DNA of 64,000 nt from the NCBI RefSeq assembly GCF_032854445.1, contig NC_088302.1, positions 17,727,338-17,791,337 of the forward strand. The letters run 5' to 3'. This stretch comes from Liolophura sinensis (lineage: Eukaryota > Mollusca > Polyplacophora > Chitonida > Chitonidae). Made by a program: the position numbers and the translations under genes. The notes below the pieces were generated by a model. It did no database searches. It saw nothing but the letters and a program-made list of their open reading frames with translations, and was not told the origin of the DNA. Shown here in pieces: positions 59,801 through 64,000 of the stretch (position 1 is its first letter; the number at the start of each line of letters is the position of its first letter).

Positions 59801-62782
59801 GCTAAATTTTATGATTGATAGCAACCATTTTAGAGCCTGAAATGCAGTACCACTCTGTGCAAATACAACTGAAGCAGCTAATTCTGACAAAATAACATGT
59901 CTTTATTTGCTCTTATTCACGCTGACATATAGCACATACAAATAATGTTTTCAGAGATTTTCTTTTCATCTTCACACACTGTTCATTTTGTTTACCTTAA
60001 CAAAATAGTAGAAATGTATAATAAGAGCTTTGCTTCAATAGATTTCTTGCTTTACACTCTTTTTGTGCAAATGAATAAATTTCTAAATTCTGATCTGAAT
60101 GGAATTTCTTATGCTTCTGCTGATTTGACACTTTTACATCACAAATAAGCGCCACAGCTAGACCTTACCATTGACCAATCAAACGTGCATAATGCGGGGA
60201 CAACTACAAACTATGAAAGTGTCACCTCCACACACTTAACAGCGTTTTAACTGTTTTCTTTTTAACTGAATAAATAAAACACTGCATGCTAGTACTATAA
60301 TTCCTGGAAGTCAAAACACCATCTCTTTTGAATACATAATGAACCAATTTTGTGAAAAGCCTCAGTCACATGTTTAAATGTGCAATGGCTACGTAACAGA
60401 AACTGGACCATGTATAAAGCTGCGATGGCCATTCGTCTGGAAAAAGTTGTTTTAGAAAGGTTGGCTCTATGAATTCCGTTTTCTTGCGTTTTTTTTTAAC
60501 CTTCAGTTATCAGCAAGTAAACTGAGTTATTTCTGTCGTCTTTATTTTTTTACTGAAAATATTCATATTTCGACGCCAAAATTGATATCAATTCGTAAAA
60601 TCGACGTGTACGAATCCATGCAAGCCTTTCATATATTCTTTAAACAGGTGAATGTTTATTTTTTGGAGTTAGGGGTCACAACCTTACCTGTGAAGGACGA
60701 GCAGCAGCGTCTGTGGATGTGGAGGGAGCTGGCTCTTCCACCTCAACCCCAGGCTCTTCTGTCTTACCCGCTAAGCTTAACCGTACCTTCTTCTTCTCCT
60801 TCTTCTCCTGCAGTCGGCGTGTGCGGGGGTTGCGCCGCACAGTAGCAGTCTGGTTTTCAAATCTTCCACTATGTTCTCTGGCAGGGGTTTTATCGGCTTC
60901 TTCACTGCTGCTAAGGCTAGCTCCAGGAGGCACCTCAGACCTCACACTCGCGCCACGTACCCTAGTCTGATGAGAAGAGCTTACTGCCTTCTTCCGCTTT
61001 CTCTTACCGCTGCTTTCCTTGAAAGTAGATTTGGGCATCAGTACTGGAGTCTGCAAAGCAAGGACATGATACGATGAAACACACTGTCCTGAGTTAAACT
61101 CATCTGAATTGAACTCGCGTTCTCTGTGGTTGTATCTCCCGCAAGGCACGGCAGACGCGGAAACGCAACCACACAGAATCAGAAGATAAAGCTTTTGGTG
61201 CAGTGGCTCATTAAAGAGTCCATTTTTAACTTTAATATAGGATAATGTGTAAAGATCAGCTAGGACCAATTAGAGCTTTCTTTCAGAATCAACTTCTATA
61301 TCCAAGTATTTGTCAATTATCAGGATGTTAATGATAGACTGATACACTACCAGTAGTATACATTATGAGCATAACATGTGTCCAAATTAGGCAGTGTAGT
61401 GCACTGTTACAGAGACCATTTCTGTGATGTGATTCGTCAAAAATAAAGACAAAAATTCATTTTAATATGATTTGTATCCCCAGAAAGAAACTAAATGATT
61501 TGCTCACACATTTACATTTTTTTGAATTTTGAGAGTTGGTGCAACAGATTTACACATTAGACAACTCATAAGCCTTTCACAACCTGGTTTAAAACTGTCA
61601 TAGTAAAAACTACAACACATGGGTTTAAAGACGTACAGTGTTAGGATCTTTGATAGGCCCTCCTACAGCTTGTGATTGGGTACTGTGGAAGTCATACAGG
61701 TCAGTTGACTTGGGTGACTGTTTTGATTGGTGTTTGGCTGAAGACTGACTTTGAGTAACCACTGGGCTGTCAGTGTGAGAAGGCACAACAGTTGCCTTTC
61801 CTACTGGCTGTTTTGATTGGTATTTAGCTGAAGGCTGACTTTGATTACAAGAAGTGTGAGAAGATTCTTGAGTTGCCTCCCCTCTTGGATTCACTTTAAT
61901 TCCTGTGTATGTTTCAACATCATACACAATGGTTTCTTGCTCGCCATCATCGTCAACTTTATTCTTGTCACAAGTAGTGTGCTCCGACAGGCAGATGGAC
62001 GCCTCAGCAGATTTGTCCTGTTCCTTAAAAGACAGACTTTCTGGAGGGATTGTCACATCTAGATCTTCTTCCACCTGTCAATCAAACAATCAAAGAAAAG
62101 GAACATTACAAGCATCAGTGAAAACTGATGTACACAGCTTATTTTGCTTCTTAATTGTTTTCTAACCCGAAAATTCATTGATTTATTTAAATTTTCACAT
62201 CCATATGGGCTGGTATCCTTGTGAAATGTTAAACAAGGCCAAATTCACTCTAGATGTGACAGCCCATGTTGCCTTGCAGTCAGGTCCCTTGCTGCATGAA
62301 TGGCCTGTATCAAAAGATAGGATATTAAAAATCTGACTGATCAACCAAGAGTCAGGACAACAAATACACCTGCTTGTCGCAGTTAAAATCTGTCAATTAC
62401 CTGCTCTACCACAGCTTCGTCCTTTGGATTATCTCCGCTCTGCTGTTGACTGGAGGTTATCTTCTGATGTGACTTTTCCAATGTAATCTTTTGATAACCT
62501 CTTTGTACAGCCTCACTTGAACCTCCTTCTACAGCCTCATGTGAACCCTCTTCTACAACCTCATGTGAACCTTCTTCCACAGATTCATGTGGGCCCCCTT
62601 CCAAATCCTCGTGTGAACCCACTGGTCTTTCTTCAGCTATGTGTAAGCCTCCTTTCACACTGTAATCCGTGGCTTTGATGCCTTTCTCAACCTTCTGTGA
62701 CACAGCCTGCCTCTTTGGTTTTGGAGGTTTGTCCTGACTTCTTGGTGTAAACGAAAATGGGTCATCCTCCTCATCCTCTGTG
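43667..62782 (-). CDS. TP53BP1: TP53BP1 (53BP1), C-terminal part, 18 exons; 5' end outside window
   Basis: 53BP1 is the nuclear chromatin reader that binds H4K20me2 and H2AK15ub nucleosomes at DNA breaks and steers repair to end-joining. Exons in transcript order: 62782-62401, 62074-61637, 61050-60688, 58918-58757, 58331-57548, 56481-56385, 55788-55691, 55010-54935, 54438-54238, 53984-53866, 52377-52135, 51793-51710, 51041-50874, 50168-50077, 49422-49297, 49020-48947, 47770-47634, 43845-43667. They give about 1273 residues in one phase-consistent frame (human protein 1972). Seen: acidic SHE-repeat region, KDGKVVFCETREENEEPVVEW and SGDLGDVSS (oligomerisation region), Tudor segment, DNLVEGKR, BRCT 1 (SHVWIRDSC), BRCT 2 (PVVSTEWVIQCLIRGEF) and the end HPHYLDR. 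No RG-repeat (GAR) motif was found in these exons. The donor of the 52377 exon could instead be at 52120. Confidence 0.95.
44128..44340. repeat. Dispersed repeat R3 copy
   Basis: ACATAAAATTTTGTCCACGACT, GAGCTCTACTGATTTTAGAAAG, TATCCTACTGGG and AATATCTCATGACATTTATTTGCC parallel the copy at 42255. It lies in the last TP53BP1 intron. Confidence 0.75.
45041..45640. repeat. 40-bp minisatellite, about 15 copies
   Basis: The unit is ATGCTTATCTCCCTCAGGGC followed by AGCCAATCGGCCCTTGACCA. It recurs at 45041, 45081, 45121 and so on, with small length changes after 45441. On the minus strand each unit shows AGATAAGCAT, a GATA-factor consensus (WGATAR). It lies in the last TP53BP1 intron, downstream of the 50-bp array in the transcript. 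Confidence 0.93.
45990..47636 (-). repeat. 50-bp minisatellite carrying the TP53BP1 5' splice site, about 33 copies
   Basis: The unit in transcript sense is GTAAGTACCAAACCTTCTTC, TCACTAGTAGCTTAGTTGAT, GGATGAGTGG (50 bp). The first unit begins exactly at the exon end (47634), so its GTAAGTACC is the functional donor. Most later units keep GGGTAAGTACC, a strong U2-type donor match, while a minority read GGTTAAGTACC and have lost it. The sequence after the true donor contains an in-frame TAG within the first unit, so splicing at any later copy would create a premature stop. Confidence 0.93.
48190..48292 (+). mobile_element. SINE family A, degenerate 3' part
   Basis: CTACTGGTTTCCTTCCATCATAATGCTGGC followed by TATTGAGTAGGTTGTAAAAC and CAATAAATAAAT are the worn 3' end of family A. 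Confidence 0.65.
48377..48566. mobile_element. MITE-like element, family M1
   Basis: TTACTGTAAATCTTCAACCTTTT at the left and AAAAGGTTGAAGAATTAGGGTAA at the right form inverted termini. The interior is diverged from the other M1 copies. It is in a TP53BP1 intron. Confidence 0.7.
50386..50735. repeat. 30-bp minisatellite, about 12 copies
   Basis: The unit GTTTCATCAACTTGTTGACTTAGCTTACTA alternates with a GTCTC variant. A further TTTGTTGATT variant recurs every 120 bp (50561, 50681), so there is a higher-order structure. It lies in the TP53BP1 intron between 50169 and 50873. Confidence 0.93.
50784..50824. repeat. (TA)n microsatellite
   Basis: About 20 uninterrupted TA dinucleotides lie 50 bp on the intron side of the TP53BP1 exon at 51041-50874. 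Confidence 0.95.
51205..51420. repeat. 102-bp tandem duplication
   Basis: CATCTTCCCTACAACCTG recurs at 51211 and 51313, with the whole intervening text duplicated nearly perfectly and a third partial start (ACATGTACATCTTC) at about 51410. It is in a TP53BP1 intron. Confidence 0.88.
52135..52377 (-). other. TP53BP1: TP53BP1 ubiquitin-reader motif and K/S-rich linker exon
   Basis: The exon junction restores SLDNLVEGKR, identical to the core of the human ubiquitination-dependent recruitment motif that reads H2AK15ub. It is followed by HSRRAPAP and then a low-complexity run of KSAAKSSKS-type repeats encoded by 21-24-bp tandem repeats. VKRKLSAFEPSQ could serve as a nuclear localisation signal. 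The donor at 52134 (GTGCTTG) is weak; an in-frame alternative (GTATTTTG at 52119) would add five residues. Confidence 0.8.
52665..52815 (-). mobile_element. SINE family A, tail and body
   Basis: TTTGATTGGCGTTTTACGCCG, GGTGGGAGGAAACCGGGCAGAGCCC and GACCTTCCCACGTACGG are close to the apparent consensus. The head is missing. Confidence 0.82.
52920..53115 (-). mobile_element. SINE-like family C copy
   Basis: GGCTGAAACCAGAGTACCTG, CAATGACAGACTTTCCTACGTG, GCCATATTGGTGGAAGG and ACTTGAACTTCAGCCAGC follow the same order as the copy at 39640-39850. Confidence 0.6.
53745..53852 (-). mobile_element. SINE family A, internally deleted
   Basis: TTTATTTATTTACGAGTTTTACGTCGTA joins directly to CAGGTACAACTGGAGAGGACGTCAGCATGAGCTGGACTTGA; the central body is missing. 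It ends 14 bp from the donor of the TP53BP1 exon 53984-53866. Confidence 0.75.
53866..55010 (-). other. TP53BP1: TP53BP1 tandem Tudor exons
   Basis: Exons 55010-54935, 54438-54238 and 53984-53866 encode the methyl-lysine reader. ALVIAKWRDGYYYPG matches human LRVVAKWSSNGYFYSG, including cage residues W1495 and Y1502. CLVDFADGDHLAVRLGDVI matches human KLLFDDGYECDVLGKDI, keeping F1519 and D1521, but human cage Tyr1523 is Asp here. The second Tudor fold follows (VLVESSDGGYDPGLVIGYYGRG) and then RYMRSKVILSADQ, matching human KRMAVILSLEQ. Confidence 0.88.
55509..55552. mobile_element. MITE family M1, one terminus only
   Basis: CCTACTGTAATTCTTCAACC followed by TTTCCACATGC matches the M1 terminus well. 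No matching right end follows. Confidence 0.5.
56570..56680 (-). mobile_element. SINE-like family C fragment
   Basis: TTTCACTTATACAAAGGCAGTCAGGTTCA and GCACTCAGAGTAAACCACTGA match the tail-side half of family C. Confidence 0.5.
58919..60687 (-). other. TP53BP1: TP53BP1 intron without recognisable genes
   Basis: This intron lies between exons 61050-60688 and 58918-58757. It is AT-rich and contains no repeat family described elsewhere in the window. The open frames at 59298-59591 and 59945-60148 are low-complexity and show no domain. Confidence 0.7.
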
Positions 62783-63289
62783 CTGTAGGAGTAGTAACAG
62801 AATGGTAAGAACTACAAGTCAGAAATCAATTTGATGCATTTATTTTGCAGCATCAGACAAGATCTCCCATTTCCACTGATAAGCAAGTTGTATATCAGTT
62901 GGACGTGTATATTCCCGTATCCTGCAGCTGATGCCTTATGTGTTGACTAGGTTATCTCCCTTGGCCTGGGTGTGAAGACAGTGATACACCAGCCATCTTT
63001 GCTGAATAGGTCTTTTGCTAACAAAAAAGTAATCACCTGCTTACTCAGTGATGCTGCACCCAATATAAACATTCCTAACACCATTTATTTCTGTATTCGG
63101 TCAGCGAGTATTAGCAGTACACAGCTCTGCTCGTTGTGCCCAGTCTGACCAGACTGGAGATTGGAAACAAGGATCTCTGGATTTCCAGTCTTCGTTCTAC
63201 CACTGGACTAAAAGGAAAATTCCTCCAGCAAAGGGGTCGAAAGTGCTTCTTGCCAGCACCCTGCTATATCATACTGTTATCATACTGTT

Positions 63290-63311
63290 ATATGATATAT
63301 ATATATCATAT
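63290..63311. repeat. TA-rich palindrome
   Basis: TATGATATATATATATCATA (63291-63310) is a perfect palindrome, extended by one base pair on each side. Confidence 0.85.
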
Positions 63312-63354
63312 GATAGCAAAGTTTTCTTATCTGACAAGATTTCTAAATAATTAA

Positions 63355-63500
63355 TTTATTTTATTTATTTATTTGATTGGCGTTTTACTCCGTACTCAAA
63401 AATATTTCAATTAATTATTCAATTAAGAGACCAACATTATGGTGGGACGAAACCGTGCAGGACCCAGGGGAAACCCACGACCAACCGCAGTATTCATTCA
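63355..63500 (-). mobile_element. SINE family A, partial
   Basis: TTTATTTATTTGATTGGCGTTTTACTCCG, CAACATTATGGTGGGACGAAACCG and GGGGAAACCCACGACCAACCGCAG are recognisable; head missing. A second short tail-like stretch (ACTCAAGAATATTTCAC) follows near 63510. Confidence 0.78.
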
Positions 63501-63681
63501 TTTGATTCATACTCAAGAATATTTCACATCCATATACATCACAGCAGTCGTTTCCTATTCATGACTCAATGACACAGTTTTTCACCTTCAGAATGAGTTC
63601 AAGGTGTAGGCCACAGTGGTGGAACACAGGCCAACTCATATTTCCTGTAACACCTCATATTTAAAGTGGCTCTATTACCGT

Positions 63682-63884
63682 TGTTACACTAATTCTTCAA
63701 CCTTTTTGCATATGAAAGACCAATTTTCAGTGCAATTTATGCATTATTTTAATTTAATTTTGGAGACAAAACTACATTGGTTGGGTTGGCCATTATCAGG
63801 GCTTCACACAGAATAATGTCTTCAGAATTTGCTTGAATAAACACCTTGCAAACAATGCAAAAAGGTTGAAGGATTACTGTAACT
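63682..63884. mobile_element. MITE-like element, family M1, best preserved
   Basis: Inverted termini GTTACACTAATTCTTCAACC and GGTTGAAGGATTACTGTAAC flank a core of about 160 bp that has no long open frame. The shared interior includes CAGTGCAATTTATGCAT, GACAAAACTACATTGGTTGG and GGGCTTCACA. Confidence 0.82.
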
Positions 63885-64000
63885 TACTGTCAAAAGAGCC
63901 CTAAGAACAGTTGTCAGAGAATCTCAAAAATTCCTTTAGGATGGAATAGAGGAGTTTCAAATACTGTTAACGGTAAAAAAATTCTAACTGTACCATGTGG

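Larger units (their letters stand above)
62783..64000 (-). other. TP53BP1: TP53BP1 intron upstream of the first visible exon
   Basis: The acceptor before 62782 (ACTACTCCTACAG) shows that more 5' exons exist. No coding exon was identified between here and the right edge. The stretch contains a TA-rich palindrome near 63290-63311, a partial family A SINE (63355-63500) and an M1 MITE (63682-63884). Confidence 0.65.

Overview
The window is eukaryotic (metazoan) genomic DNA. It is AT-rich and intron-dense, with many dispersed repeats. Three conserved animal genes were recovered exon by exon. Every junction has a GT-AG or GC-AG boundary and reading phases match throughout. Two tRNA-headed SINE families with AAATAAAT-type tails, several MITE-like elements and the overall gene style point to a lophotrochozoan, most likely a mollusc and perhaps a bivalve. 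The species cannot be fixed from the sequence alone.

Layout, left to right. (1) 341-22425, minus strand: a complete UPF1 (RENT1) gene, 24 coding exons, 1111 codons plus stop; this is the RNA helicase of nonsense-mediated decay (NMD). It contains one GC-AG intron and one intron with a full U12-type (minor spliceosome) signature. (2) 22426-23450: a head-to-head intergenic promoter with a perfect CRE and a YY1-like site, followed by the probable 5'UTR intron of the next gene. (3) 23627-38056, plus strand: a complete GLD2/TENT2 cytoplasmic poly(A) polymerase gene, 12 coding exons. (4) 38057-43666: intergenic/3'UTR DNA rich in dispersed repeats. (5) 43667-62782, minus strand: the C-terminal two thirds of TP53BP1 (18 exons, about 1273 residues). 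It carries the oligomerisation region, tandem Tudor domain, the H2AK15-ubiquitin reading motif and both BRCT repeats. Its 5' part lies beyond base 64000.

UPF1 and GLD2 are divergently transcribed across a short interval and both act on mRNA (decay versus poly(A) extension), so shared transcription is plausible. TP53BP1 is a chromatin/DNA-repair reader that converges tail-to-tail with GLD2.

The most unusual feature is in the introns. At four exon ends, in all three genes, tandem repeats begin at or cover the exon's own 5' splice site. The extreme case is in TP53BP1, where about 33 copies of a 50-bp unit fill the start of the last intron and most carry a near-consensus donor (GGGTAAGTA). Other arrays have 20-bp, 86-bp, 92-bp, 40-bp and 30-bp units. 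The 92-bp array appears to have grown out of a dispersed repeat family that has single copies elsewhere in the window.
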